Counted from the first letter of the stretch, positions 27,887 through 37,668 are shown. The stretch: DNA of 64,000 bases from Arthrobacter sp. GMC3 (GCF_002929305.1 NZ_PJIO01000006.1:186001-250000); one strand, 5' to 3'. The notes: generated by a model not told the origin, from the letters alone. Numbers and translations: made by a program.

Positions 27887-28601
27887 GGCCCCGCCCTTTC
27901 CAAGACTCGTCATTCGCGCTACGGCGAACCGCCGCCACATTGGAGCGTCAACTTTTAGACTACCTGTCAGCCATAGCGAGATTTGCCCTATTTGCAGGAA
28001 TTGGGGCATCGTTTTGTCGGGAGGGGACAGTTACGGGAACTGAACCGAGAAGCGCACTTTGCCTGCTCACAATCATTGGCACCCCGCGGTCTGCGACTGA
28101 ATGCTAACGCCCGCAACCTGCCCAATCGAGCGCAGTGATACACCACTGCCAGAGGCAAGGCTAGATGCCATACTCAGGCAACCGGAAACCTTATGAAGGG
28201 TCCGTGTAGTGAGCTCGTTCATTCTGCCCTCAGCTCACCCGATCTTCTCCTGGACCGGCAGGCGCATGAAGAGGCTGAAAAGAGGCCCCTTGGCCTGCCC
28301 CTGCATAGTTGACTTGCAGCAGTATGGGGATACTAAATGCTCCCCGTTGTGCACTGCCTCGGATGAGTTCTGTATGACCCGGTGGGAACTCTCGTGCGAC
28401 AGCTTCGCGGCCGTGAATACAGCAAATCAGACATCAATGCTGTGCCTGTCGTTTCATGCTTGATCGAGGACGTATCGGTTCAGTTCGGGGCCGAGTTCCT
28501 TGCCCGGGGTGGGGACGTTTACTTCGAGCGTGGCGACGTCCCGGTGGCCGGGCCGACAACAATAAAGAGAACATCGCTGGCCGTGTTAGCGGCCGTCACT
28601 C
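27887..28601. other. Interval without a supported gene
   Basis: This interval has the upstream region of the second LacI gene and the 91-bp repeat at 28301-28391, described separately. The short open frames on the plus strand cover the repeat but have no ribosome site. Nothing else was recognised. Confidence 0.4.
28301..28391 (+). repeat. Diverged 91-bp repeat, copy 1
   Basis: This stretch resembles 57938-58028 over its whole length, from CTGCATAGT to GGTGGGAACTC. Both translate in one plus frame to a DTKxSPLCT, DEFxMTRWEL pattern, so it may be the remains of a shared coding sequence. The protein is not recognised. Confidence 0.6.
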
Positions 28602-29288
28602 CTATCGCGATTCTTCGTTCTCACCTGTCGCCCAGACGCCTCGGGCGTGGCCTATGTGCCGACGCATTAGTTCCCTGGCAGCATCCGCTTCGCCGGATTC
28701 GATGAGGTCCAGCAACTCATGGTGTTCCTGGGCCGAGTCGGCAAGCTTGTTGCTTTCGCTCAGCGATTTGAGACCGTACATCCTGGTGCGTGCGCGAAGA
28801 CTTGTCGCGAGCTCGACGAGCTGGCCGTTGCCGGCGAAGCCCAAAAGTTTGGCATGGAAGCCGCGGTCGGCGGCCAAAAACTCGGCCAGGTCCCCGTCAC
28901 GGGCGGCCTTGACGATTGCGTCCGCCATCGAGCGGAGCTCGGTGATCCCTGAAGGTGGAATCGTCCCGGCAAGGTCGGCTATCACGGGAGGTTCAAGCAG
29001 CAGCCGGATCTCCGTGATCTCGTCGAGCTCACGATCACTCATGCTCGTGATTCGGAACCCCTTGTTCTTTATCGTCTCGACCAACCCTTCACGGGTGAGG
29101 TCCATCATGGCTTCGCGCACTGGTGTGGCAGAGACGCCGAACGCAGCAGCCAGGACGGGCGCAGAGTACAGCGCACCTTCCTTAATGGTGCCCGCAATGA
29201 TGGCGGTGCGCAGAGACTCGGTGACAGACTCGCGCAGGCTGTACTGGCGCCCCAGCGGTGCTATCCGGACTTCATTGTTGGCAAACAC
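28602..29288 (-). CDS. GntR/FadR-type regulator (FCD domain)
   Basis: This 228-residue protein has an N-terminal winged helix (LRESVTESLRTAIIAGTIKEG, then VSATPVREAMMDLTREGLV) and an all-helical FCD ligand domain with the metal-binding pattern typical of the family. The GTG at 29288 is chosen because AAGGAG lies 8 bases upstream; an ATG 14 codons earlier has no such site. It follows the peptide transporter/hydrolase operon on the same strand and is its most likely regulator, perhaps responding to proline or an imported peptide. Confidence 0.85.
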   Translation of the reverse strand: MFANNEVRIAPLGRQYSLRESVTESLRTAIIAGTIKEGALYSAPVLAAAFGVSATPVREAMMDLTREGLVETIKNKGFRITSMSDRELDEITEIRLLLEPPVIADLAGTIPPSGITELRSMADAIVKAARDGDLAEFLAADRGFHAKLLGFAGNGQLVELATSLRARTRMYGLKSLSESNKLADSAQEHHELLDLIESGEADAARELMRRHIGHARGVWATGENEESR

Positions 29289-29458
29289 GGTGTGGTCTCC
29301 TTGTACGGTCGTCACGGCGGGGCGCCTCATTCACACACCATGGCGGCAGTAACGAGGTCTTCCCAAGCCACCCCAATACTGACATACAGGCAGGCCCGCC
29401 GGAACCGCAGCCAGTCAGCGTCGCCCAATGGTCACTGCCGTTTGAGAGTCCCCGACTA

Positions 29459-30772
29459 TCACCGGCCCCCAGTGGCAGCATTCAACGGGCCTTCACCGCA
29501 GCCGAGTCGTATTGCAAGGGCATCGAACAGCCGGCCGGCCACCTTCCCGGTATGAATGCCGTCATGTTCGAATTCGCTCGTCACCCATGTGTTCAAAGCA
29601 CCCACCCTCTCGGCAGTATCCATTTGGAACGCCACGTCGGCATACATATCGTTTAGATACACGGCGGCCTCGATCGGCACTTCGTTGGTGGCGAGCTTTT
29701 CGACGTCGTACAGCTCTATGGGCCAATGTCCAGCGGCGAGCCGGTCTACTCCCGCTTTGAACCCCTTCAGGGCACGGATTTCCTCGAACATCCACGGGTA
29801 TGCCATCTCACCGGTGAAGCGGAGCGGACGCGTGGTTGCGGCAAAGTCAGGGTTTGCGTGAAGGACCCGCTCTGCGGCCCACGACGTTGGTCCCGGGCCG
29901 TAGATGCTCTCCTGAAGTGCCATGAAGAGCGGATTCCGATCGAATGCGGTTGCTTGTCCAACAGCCGAAAGGAACGTCTCGCTCAAGCGGGTCTCCTGTT
30001 CATCCGCCCACGCCTCGTCCAGCAGCCAGTGCACCCGGTCGAAGCCTGGCCCCATGCCGAAATCAAGACCAAGGGTCTGTAGCCTCCGCACTGTCAGACG
30101 ATCGCCGTCGGTCAGCATGACTTCTTCGGCCTCAAGCAGATCCGCAATCCGCGCCACTTTTTGGACGAGATGCGGGAATCGTGCGAAGAATTGTTCGTTC
30201 TTCAGGCGCACTCGCGGATAGGTGTGCTCGTAAACCGCGTCCGGCGATGGGTCAAGGCTAGGCAGCCCGCCCGTGACTGCGGCGGCAACAATTGCCTGGG
30301 GTGCCATCGATAGGTAGGTCAGTGTCAAGAAGCCGCCATAGCTCTGCCCGAGCGTCCACCATGGTTCGCCGTTGTAATGCGTTTTGCGTATTGCCTCGAA
30401 GTCCTGCACGATCGAGTCCGCCCGGTACATGGCCAATCTACGTGCCGCAGCGTCAGCCGATAGTGCACCGATACTATCGCCGGTGAGCGGAGTGGATCGG
30501 CCGGTGCCACGCTGATCTGGCAAGACGACGCGGAAGCGTTCCAATGCCTCGCCCAGAAATCCTTCACGTCCCAAGGGCCTAGGCGATTTCCCTCCGGGGC
30601 CGCCCTGCAAGTAGATCAGTACTGGCAGAGTTTCGTCCCGGCGTCGGGCGTCCACGAGTTCTCGCGCGAAGATGCGGATGGTCTCACCCTCAGGATCTGC
30701 CCAGTCGCGTGGCACATCCGTCCAGATGTCGCGTGCCCAAATGTCGGTGCCAATGAGATACCCCGTGGTCAT
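29459..30772 (-). CDS. Prolyl-iminopeptidase-like alpha/beta hydrolase (S33)
   Basis: This 437-residue hydrolase has the S33 features QGGPGG (oxyanion hole, near residue 56), DQRGTGRS near residue 88 and the nucleophile elbow GQSYGG near residue 142. A catalytic His lies in the FEHDGIH segment near the C-terminus. Family members remove N-terminal proline from peptides. There is no signal peptide, so it acts on imported peptides. The ATG overlaps the permease stop by 4 bp, coupling it to the transporter operon. Confidence 0.85.
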   Translation of the reverse strand: MTTGYLIGTDIWARDIWTDVPRDWADPEGETIRIFARELVDARRRDETLPVLIYLQGGPGGKSPRPLGREGFLGEALERFRVVLPDQRGTGRSTPLTGDSIGALSADAAARRLAMYRADSIVQDFEAIRKTHYNGEPWWTLGQSYGGFLTLTYLSMAPQAIVAAAVTGGLPSLDPSPDAVYEHTYPRVRLKNEQFFARFPHLVQKVARIADLLEAEEVMLTDGDRLTVRRLQTLGLDFGMGPGFDRVHWLLDEAWADEQETRLSETFLSAVGQATAFDRNPLFMALQESIYGPGPTSWAAERVLHANPDFAATTRPLRFTGEMAYPWMFEEIRALKGFKAGVDRLAAGHWPIELYDVEKLATNEVPIEAAVYLNDMYADVAFQMDTAERVGALNTWVTSEFEHDGIHTGKVAGRLFDALAIRLGCGEGPLNAATGGR

Positions 30773-31734
30773 TTCTTTGCTGTCCTTACTCGTGAATCAA
30801 GCATGCCGTACGCGGTGTCCACTATAAGGTTGGCGACGACGACGAACACCCCGCCAAGCAGCACGATGGCGATAATCACTGGGCGGTCCTGCATCGCGAC
30901 GCTTGACACTGCCAGGCTCCCGACGCCGAGAAGGCCGAAGACCTGCTCGATGATGATCACCCCACCGAGCATCAGTCCGATGTCGATCCCCAGCTGCGTG
31001 ACAAGGGGCGGCATGGCGCTGCGGAATGCGTGCACGTAGGTGATTCGTCGTTCGGACAAGCCCTTCGCGCGGGCCGTACGGATGTAGTCCTGGCCAAGTA
31101 CTTCAAGCATTTGCCCTCGTGTCAGCCGGGCGTAAACGGCCGCGACTACCAGTGCCAGGGTGGTCCACGGGAGCAGCAGGTGCCACGCCCACTGCAGCGG
31201 ATCCTCCAGCAGCGGTACGTATCCGGACGGCGGGAAGAGATTCACGCCAGCTTTTGAAGGAAGAAAGTAGAGCAGATACAGGACAACCATGCCCAGTACG
31301 AATGTCGGGAAGCTAATGCCGACGATCGCGAAGCCCTGACCAAGTCGATCGCGAACACTGCCGGGGTGTTTCGCCGAAGCGATGCCGATCGGGATGCCGA
31401 TGGCGAGCCAGAGCACCACGGCGCCAGAGACAAGCGACATCGTCACGGGGATGCGCTGCAGGACCAGATCGGCTACAGGCAGGCTGGAGCGGTAGGAGTA
31501 GCCCAAGTCGCCGCGAAGAAGACTCCCGAGGAAGTGGAAGTACTGCACCAGGACTGGTTGGTCCAACCCTAGATTGGCGCGGATCTGCGCCATCAGCGCC
31601 TCGGTTGCTTTGTCGCCAGCGATGATCCTCGCCGGATCGGAAGGAGACACGTAGAAGAGCACAAACACAAAAACACTGAGTAGGAAAAGTACCAGCAGGC
31701 CAAAGCCGATGCGTTGCAGAATGAATCTTGTCAT
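30769..31734 (-). CDS. Peptide ABC transporter permease (DppB type)
   Basis: The 321-residue permease opens with hydrophobic segments and SPSDPARIIAGDKA, the DppB-type first external loop. The EAA loop reads DYIRTARAKGLSERRITYVHAFRSA in two stretches, and it ends with a basic tail. It overlaps both neighbours (ATGA), lying between the DppC-type permease and the iminopeptidase gene. Confidence 0.92.
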   Translation of the reverse strand: MTRFILQRIGFGLLVLFLLSVFVFVLFYVSPSDPARIIAGDKATEALMAQIRANLGLDQPVLVQYFHFLGSLLRGDLGYSYRSSLPVADLVLQRIPVTMSLVSGAVVLWLAIGIPIGIASAKHPGSVRDRLGQGFAIVGISFPTFVLGMVVLYLLYFLPSKAGVNLFPPSGYVPLLEDPLQWAWHLLLPWTTLALVVAAVYARLTRGQMLEVLGQDYIRTARAKGLSERRITYVHAFRSAMPPLVTQLGIDIGLMLGGVIIIEQVFGLLGVGSLAVSSVAMQDRPVIIAIVLLGGVFVVVANLIVDTAYGMLDSRVRTAKK

Positions 31735-32699
31735 GCTGACTTGCCTCCTTTCGATGAGGACGGATCAAGGGCGTCCCGTAGCCCGTCGCCGAGGAGATTG
31801 AAACTGAGGGTCAGCGCCAGAAGTGCCGCTCCTGGCACCACGACCAGCCACCAGGCATACATGTACAGTGACCCGTTCGCGGCGTCGGCGAGCATGTTTC
31901 CCCAGCTCGGTGTCGGCGGAACAATACCAAGGCCCAGGAACGAGAGCGTGGCCTCGAAAACAATTGCGGACGGGATCATAAGCGTGGTGTAGACAATGAT
32001 GGGAACCACCAAGTTCGGCAGGATGTCGCGGAACATGATGGACCATTGCGAGGCGCCCAGTGAGCGTGCCGCTTCGACGAACTCGCGGTGTCGCAGGGCG
32101 AGCACTTGGCCGCGGACAACGCGGGCCAGTCCAGTCCAGCTGAAGAACACAATGACCGCAATCGACAGGCCAAGGCTCGGCCCAGCGACGGAAACCAAAG
32201 CAATCGCGCAAAGGAGGAACGGCACGCTCATGACGAGATCCGTGAAACGGCTGAGGATGGTGTCAACGATGCCGCCCAAGAAGCCTGAAACAGTGCCAAT
32301 CAGAACACCGATCAGCGACGCGACGATCGAGGCTGCCACACCAACTAGCAGGGAGACCTGGGCGCCGTAGGCCAAACGGACCAGCACATCGCGGCCGAGT
32401 TGGTCGGTGCCGAATATGAATTGGCCACCGGGACCGACCGGCATTCCCTCCGGAGTGAGTCCGGTGTCTCGGAACTGCTCCGTGGGACCATGACCAGTCC
32501 ATGCGGCGACGAGGGGCGCGCAGATGGCGAAGAGCACGGCCAACACAATCACTAGCATGGACACAATGCTGGCCGGGTCGCGGCGCAGGCGAGCCCACAT
32601 GAGTGACATGGAACTGCGCAGCTCGACGTCGGAGGCGTTTTGCGCAACGCGCCCGGCACTCTTGGGCGTTAAAAGCGCGACCCTCCGCGGCCCGCTCAT
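31731..32699 (-). CDS. Peptide ABC transporter permease (DppC type)
   Basis: The 322-residue permease has a long polar N-terminus before the first membrane segment. [19 protein letters not shown] is the DppC hallmark, and an EAA loop ([15 protein letters not shown]) sits before the last segments. The ATG overlaps the ATPase stop by 4 bp. A Met 30 codons in ([11 protein letters not shown]) is an alternative start, but the overlap favours the longer form. Confidence 0.9.
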   Translation of the reverse strand: MSGPRRVALLTPKSAGRVAQNASDVELRSSMSLMWARLRRDPASIVSMLVIVLAVLFAICAPLVAAWTGHGPTEQFRDTGLTPEGMPVGPGGQFIFGTDQLGRDVLVRLAYGAQVSLLVGVAASIVASLIGVLIGTVSGFLGGIVDTILSRFTDLVMSVPFLLCAIALVSVAGPSLGLSIAVIVFFSWTGLARVVRGQVLALRHREFVEAARSLGASQWSIMFRDILPNLVVPIIVYTTLMIPSAIVFEATLSFLGLGIVPPTPSWGNMLADAANGSLYMYAWWLVVVPGAALLALTLSFNLLGDGLRDALDPSSSKGGKSA

Positions 32700-34582
32700 C
32701 GGGTCACCTTCATCCCTGAGTCGCGCACTGGTTCCTCAGGACGGGCAACAAGGGGGCCAACCGGGAAGACACTGCCGTGTTGCCGTAGTGGACGTCCCCC
32801 GGCTGTGCCCGGTGACGCGGCAGCGAGCAAACGCTTCGTGAAGGGTTGTGACGGGTTTTGATAAATGTCATCTGAATCGCCGAGCTCAATAATTCGACCG
32901 TTTTCCATGACAGCAATCCGATCGCAGACATGCCTGACAACGGCCAGGTCATGGGAGATGAATAGGTAGGTGAGTCCCAGTGTTCTTTGCAGTTCATCAA
33001 GGAGATTTAGCACCTGCGCTTGAATGGAAACATCGAGAGCCGACACCGGCTCGTCAAGAATCACCAACTCAGGGTTTAGGGCAAGCGCGCGGGCGATCCC
33101 GATCCTTTGGCGTTGCCCGCCCGAGAACTGCGAGGGGAACCGGTTGTAGTGCTCGGGGCTGAGGCCAACAAGCTCCATCAGTTCGCCCACGCGCGCCCGG
33201 CGCTCGGCACCAGAGGCAATGCCGTGGATACGGAAAGGGTCGCCGATGATCGAGCCGACTCTGCGCTTGGGATTCAACGATCCGAAAGGATCCTGGAACA
33301 CTACCTGTACGCGCCGGCGCATCTCGCGCCAGCCAGCGCGACTGAGCCCGGACACGGGGCTGCCGTCGAAGTGCACAGTTCCGGATGTCGGCTCGATAAG
33401 GCCTGCGATGGCTCGCGCCAGCGTGGTCTTTCCGCATCCACTCTCTCCGACCAGGCCCAGGGTCTCGCCCCGGCGGACGTCGAGGGTAATACCATCAAGG
33501 ACTACCCGCTCGGGACCGCGACGCTGTGAGAAGGCGAGCTTCAAGTTCTCCGTCTGGACAATGTGGGACTCCGGGCCGCTCTCGACCGTCCTAACGTCGC
33601 TGGGGACAGTGGGTGCGGCCGGCTCGCTGGGTTCATGTTCCAGCCAGCAGGCAGCCTCGATCCCGTTGCTGTAGAGCCGCATGGGCGGGGCAGTTCCGCA
33701 AATATCCATTGCGTCCGGACAGCGTTCCCTAAAGACGCATCCGGCCGGTGGGGAGAGCAAGCTCGGCGGCCGCCCGCCGATTGAGATAAGGGGCGTGCCC
33801 GGTTCCCGGTTGAAGGATGAGGAGCGCAGCAGGCCCGCAGTGTAGGGATGGGCGGGCGCCCCCAAAACCTCTTGACTGGCCCCCACCTCCATCATCTGTC
33901 CCCCGTACATCACCATCACACGGTCAGCGACCCGCGACAGTACGCCGAGGTCGTGACTAATCATGAGTACTGTTGCGCCGAATTCCTTTCGCATTTCGCC
34001 GAGAAGGTCCAGGATTTGGGCCTGCACCGTCGAGTCCAGTGCCGTGGTCGGCTCATCGGCGATGATGAGCCCGGGGCCCAGGGACAGGGCCATCGCGATC
34101 ATGACACGTTGGCGCATGCCACCGGAGAACTGATGCGGATAGGCGTCAAATCGTGAAGCTGCGTCGGGGATCTGGACCTTCTTGAGCAGCTCGATGGCGC
34201 GTGCCTTGGCTGCTGCGTGGCTTACCGGTTCGTGCGCGCGGATCTGCTCCACGATCTGCCATCCAACGGTGTATTGCGGGTGAAGGCTGGACAGCGGATC
34301 CTGGAAGATCATGCTGATGTGGCGGCCACGCACCCCGCGGAGCTCGGCTGGGGAGATGCCCAGCAGCTCGCGATCGCGGAATTTTACACTGCCGCTAATT
34401 CGAGCACGGGGTACCAGTCCCATGATCGACTGCACCATGACGGACTTTCCGGAGCCGGACTCCCCCACCACCCCAAAGAATTCGCCTTCGCGTACTTGGA
34501 AGGACACGTCTCGCACCGCATGTATCGTCCCGTCCCCGCTCGGGATGTCTACTACGAGGTTTCTTACGTCAAGAATGGTCAT
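32696..34582 (-). CDS. Fused peptide ABC transporter ATPase (DppD-DppF)
   Basis: This 628-residue double ATPase has Walker A GESGSGKS in the first half and GESGCGKT in the second. Signatures are FSGGMRQR and FSGGQRQR, with DEPTTALD and DEPVSALD Walker B regions. Between the halves lies the oligopeptide-type C-terminal motif with three Cys (CVFRERCPDAMDICG), usual for DppD. It supplies energy to the two permeases. A GAGGAA element precedes the ATG by a few bases. Confidence 0.93.
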   Translation of the reverse strand: MTILDVRNLVVDIPSGDGTIHAVRDVSFQVREGEFFGVVGESGSGKSVMVQSIMGLVPRARISGSVKFRDRELLGISPAELRGVRGRHISMIFQDPLSSLHPQYTVGWQIVEQIRAHEPVSHAAAKARAIELLKKVQIPDAASRFDAYPHQFSGGMRQRVMIAMALSLGPGLIIADEPTTALDSTVQAQILDLLGEMRKEFGATVLMISHDLGVLSRVADRVMVMYGGQMMEVGASQEVLGAPAHPYTAGLLRSSSFNREPGTPLISIGGRPPSLLSPPAGCVFRERCPDAMDICGTAPPMRLYSNGIEAACWLEHEPSEPAAPTVPSDVRTVESGPESHIVQTENLKLAFSQRRGPERVVLDGITLDVRRGETLGLVGESGCGKTTLARAIAGLIEPTSGTVHFDGSPVSGLSRAGWREMRRRVQVVFQDPFGSLNPKRRVGSIIGDPFRIHGIASGAERRARVGELMELVGLSPEHYNRFPSQFSGGQRQRIGIARALALNPELVILDEPVSALDVSIQAQVLNLLDELQRTLGLTYLFISHDLAVVRHVCDRIAVMENGRIIELGDSDDIYQNPSQPFTKRLLAAASPGTAGGRPLRQHGSVFPVGPLVARPEEPVRDSGMKVTR

Positions 34583-34600
34583 CAGTTTCCTCTTCTGAAT

Positions 34601-34632
34601 ATCCGGCGGCCGAAGTGGCTCGGCCGCCGGAT
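34601..34632 (-). terminator. Strong hairpin between binding protein and ATPase genes
   Basis: ATCCGGCGGCCGA and TCGGCCGCCGGAT form a perfect 13-bp stem around a 6-base loop, inside the 70-bp gap after the binding-protein gene. There is no T-run on the minus strand. It probably protects the upstream mRNA or partly ends transcription, so that more binding protein than ATPase is made. Confidence 0.7.
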
Positions 34633-34652
34633 ACGCATCGGTCCCGAAAGTG

Positions 34653-36422
34653 CTATTTGGTCAGGTAGACGTTGGTCCAGTCGCCATTTTGGCTCTGCGC
34701 GTAGGTGGCGAAGCCTCCCACTCGCGAGGAATGGTAGTTCGTCTTCAGGCGGTAGGCGATGCTGACGATGGGCGAGTCAGCCATGACGGCCTGGTCCACC
34801 TGGTGCCAAAGCTTGCCTTGCTCATCAGCGTTCGGGGCGTTGAGAGCCTGCTTGGCAAGTTCGTTGGCCTTATCGCTGTTGTAGTCGACGTAGTTATACG
34901 TCTGCGGTGTCCCATTGAAGGTGAACTGCGGCTGGAACACGCTGCGCGCGGCACCGCCTTGCCAGTCAGGTGACCAGCCGACAAGGGCAATGTCCCACTT
35001 GCCGGTAGCGGCGTTGTCGCGGTTGGTCATGAAGTTCGCGTAGTAGTCCGTTGGCGGCACCGGGGTCATCTCAACAGTGATCCCGGCCTTCTGCAGGCTG
35101 GCCTGCACTGTCTGGGCGATGTTCGGCTGGGAACCGACGTTCCGGTAGGGCATCTTCAGCGTCAACCCGTTGGGGTAGCCGGCCTTTGCCAGCAGCGCTT
35201 TAGCCTTTTCGGGATCGCCCTTGGAGCCGTCAGTGGGGTACGGATCGTAGCTTTCGTACCCGAGGATGCCGGATCCGAAGATGCCGTTTGTGACGCCGGC
35301 AAGCTGAGTGCCGCCCATGCTTTGCACCACCGCAGCCTTGTCCACGGCATACTGGAGCGCTTGGCGCACTTCGAGTTTTTGCAGTGCCCCGCCGTTGTTG
35401 GATGACTTGGTGTTCATCCACATGAATTGGTCGATGCCACCGTTCTCAATTGTCGAGAGGTTCTTGTCGTTCTGTGCCTTGAGCTGCTGAATGTTTGTGG
35501 AGCTCGGTGTGAGGTCGAAGAGCATGTCCGCAGAGCCTGCTTGCAGCTGCTGCATCGCGGCATCGCCATCGACGCCCATCGTCATCTCTATGCCGTCTAC
35601 ATAGGCCTTGCGCAACGGATCGCTGTCTGCTTTCCAGGACGGGTTTCGCTCTAGGACCAATTTCGCATCGGGCGTGTAGTCCTTGACCTTGTAGGGGCCA
35701 GAGGAAACGAATGCCTTCCGGTATTCGGGTGAGTCCGGGATGTAGTCCAGGGCTTCAATCGGGGCTGGATCGGCGGCGTCCAGGGAGAGCATGGAGGGGA
35801 AGTCGCTGGCCGGGGAGGTCAGGGTGAACACCACGGTCTTGCTGTCGGGAGTCGCGATCCCCGGGATTGGGGTGCTCTCGAGGTAGCTTTTCATGGGTGC
35901 CGCCTCGGGTGCGACCTTGGCGAAGCCGTCGCAGAACTCGCCCATACCTTGGATGAGGTCAGTGAAGTAGCCCGCCAGCGCACCGGATATCTTCGGGTTG
36001 CAAAGCCTCTTGATGCCGCGAGCAACGTCGCTTGAAACGATCGGCCGCGCACCACCGGGGGCATCCCAGGTGATGCCGTCACGGAGCGTGATGGTGTAGG
36101 TCAATCCGTTGTTGGTAGGGGTCGGTACCTCGGTTGCGAGGTCAGGCTGTAGCTTGATGCGTTCGCCGGCATCGTTGCTGGCGGCGTAGCTGGCGGCGTA
36201 GCTAAGGAGCGACCTCGACAGTGAGCGCATCACGCCATACGTCGGGACATATGCCACTAGCTGCGGGTCGAGATGGTCGACGTCGCCTTTCGCCAGTACC
36301 TTGAGCACGCCGCCGGTCTTCGGCCCACCGCTGGATGCTGACGGTGTTGCTGTGCATCCACTCGTGGCCAGGACCGTCACGGCACCGAGGACCGCGGCTG
36401 TTTTAAAGAGGGAGCGATTCAT
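34653..36422 (-). CDS. Peptide-binding lipoprotein (SBP family 5)
   Basis: This 589-residue lipoprotein has lipobox ATSGC (Cys at about residue 23) and a family-5 body. It shows TGGVLKVLAKGDVDHLDPQ at the mature start, TYTITLRDGITWDAP, and KLEVRQALQYAVDKAAVV. It captures peptides outside the cell for the permeases downstream. GAGGT lies 5 bases before the ATG. It is the first gene of the operon and faces a proline-racemase-family gene across a shared promoter region. Confidence 0.92.
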   Translation of the reverse strand: MNRSLFKTAAVLGAVTVLATSGCTATPSASSGGPKTGGVLKVLAKGDVDHLDPQLVAYVPTYGVMRSLSRSLLSYAASYAASNDAGERIKLQPDLATEVPTPTNNGLTYTITLRDGITWDAPGGARPIVSSDVARGIKRLCNPKISGALAGYFTDLIQGMGEFCDGFAKVAPEAAPMKSYLESTPIPGIATPDSKTVVFTLTSPASDFPSMLSLDAADPAPIEALDYIPDSPEYRKAFVSSGPYKVKDYTPDAKLVLERNPSWKADSDPLRKAYVDGIEMTMGVDGDAAMQQLQAGSADMLFDLTPSSTNIQQLKAQNDKNLSTIENGGIDQFMWMNTKSSNNGGALQKLEVRQALQYAVDKAAVVQSMGGTQLAGVTNGIFGSGILGYESYDPYPTDGSKGDPEKAKALLAKAGYPNGLTLKMPYRNVGSQPNIAQTVQASLQKAGITVEMTPVPPTDYYANFMTNRDNAATGKWDIALVGWSPDWQGGAARSVFQPQFTFNGTPQTYNYVDYNSDKANELAKQALNAPNADEQGKLWHQVDQAVMADSPIVSIAYRLKTNYHSSRVGGFATYAQSQNGDWTNVYLTK

Positions 36423-36469
36423 GTGTCACCTCATCTGTAGTTTTCTATGCGTCATCGCGACGGCATGAG

Positions 36470-36510
36470 TGCAATGGTACACATCACATTGTAATATTGG
36501 TAACATTGCA
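36470..36510. promoter_or_regulatory. Inverted repeat in a divergent promoter region
   Basis: TGCAATGGTAC and its near complement GTAACATTGCA face each other across an AT-rich centre (CATTGTAATATT) in the 262-bp space between the binding-protein and racemase genes. The TGGTAC/GTAACA arms fit the kind of palindrome bound by FadR/GntR regulators. The nearby GntR gene makes it a candidate operator. Confidence 0.5.
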
Positions 36511-36684
36511 TTTGTGCTGAATTTTCACACCTGGGATCTCCGACGACGGAAGATCCCGGGGTGCTAGTCAGCGCCCATGGCGCGCGCCAAAAACCCCGTT
36601 TTGTAGAGAGCGATCTCGGATGAGGTTCTCGTGCTTGCCCCTCAACGAAGTGCTTTTGGACCCACGACAGTAAGGACGCTAGTC

Positions 36685-37668
36685 ATGCATTGGATAACTG
36701 AGGACTGGCATGTGGCAGGCGAACCTTTCCGCATCGTCGAGAATGTCGCCACCGAGGGCAGCACTGTCGGCGAGCGGCGCATGCACGCGATGACCGGCGC
36801 CCCTGACAATGTCCGGAGATTCCTAAGCCTGGAACCACGCGGCCACGACGACATGTACGGCGGGTTCATCACACCGCCCGACGACGATGGGGCCGACTTC
36901 GGGGTGCTGTTCTGGCACAAGGACGGGTTCTCTACCGCTTGCGGACACGGCACGATGGCCCTGGGTGCCTGGGCCGTGCACCGAGGCCTAGTAGCCGCAC
37001 CCGACGACGGGGAAGTCACGGTCACTATCGACGTACCGAGCGGCCGGGTCCGGGCAACTGTCCAACGTAAGCACGGTCACACCACGAACGTTGTGTTCCA
37101 CAATGTTGAATCGCGTGTGTTGGCTACCGGTATTCCTGTCCACACGAGTCTCGGCGAAGTCCACGTTGACCTTGCCTTCGGTGGCGCGGTCTACGCAACC
37201 GTGGACGCTAGCGCACTCGGACTCGAGGTAACGCCAGAGTGCACGCCAGAGCTCATCCGGTTGGGCCGAGAGATTAAATGGGCGCTCAACGCGCATCCGG
37301 CGGCTCAGCTCGCGGACAACCGTCTCTCAGGCGTGTACGGCACGATCCTGCACGACGACCTCGGCCGAAATGATGCCGGGCCATGGCAACGCAATGTCAC
37401 CGTCTTCGCCGACGGCCAAGTCGACCGCAGCCCGTGCGGGTCCGGAACGGCTGCGCGGATAGCTCAACTGGCCGCGAGCGGAGTGCTGCGAGAAGGGGAT
37501 ACGCTAACGCATGACTCGATCATCGGAACCCGTTTCCTCGCTCGTGTGGCCGAGACCACTGAGATTGGCATCATTCCTGAAATCACAGGCCAGGCGTACC
37601 GGGTAGGGGCGTGCAACTTCGAACTTGACCCGCTCGATCCGCTGTCAGCAGGATTCAGCCTGCGATGA
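36685..37668 (+). CDS. Proline racemase-family enzyme (4-hydroxyproline 2-epimerase type)
   Basis: The 327-residue protein keeps both active-site cysteines of the family: TACGHGT near residue 92 and SPCGSGT near residue 255. Members with two Cys are racemases or epimerases, whereas those with Thr in place of the first are trans-3-hydroxyproline dehydratases. ATG 36685 has AAGGA 8 bases upstream; the frame is open 18 codons further without a site. It is divergent from a peptide transporter operon that includes an iminopeptidase, suggesting breakdown of proline- or hydroxyproline-rich peptides. The exact substrate cannot be told from sequence. Confidence 0.85.
   Translation: MHWITEDWHVAGEPFRIVENVATEGSTVGERRMHAMTGAPDNVRRFLSLEPRGHDDMYGGFITPPDDDGADFGVLFWHKDGFSTACGHGTMALGAWAVHRGLVAAPDDGEVTVTIDVPSGRVRATVQRKHGHTTNVVFHNVESRVLATGIPVHTSLGEVHVDLAFGGAVYATVDASALGLEVTPECTPELIRLGREIKWALNAHPAAQLADNRLSGVYGTILHDDLGRNDAGPWQRNVTVFADGQVDRSPCGSGTAARIAQLAASGVLREGDTLTHDSIIGTRFLARVAETTEIGIIPEITGQAYRVGACNFELDPLDPLSAGFSLR

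Noticed and set aside
28456..29352. A 298-codon plus-strand frame across the GntR gene
   Set aside because: Serine- and arginine-rich shadow of the minus-strand regulator; the latter has clear domains and a good start site.
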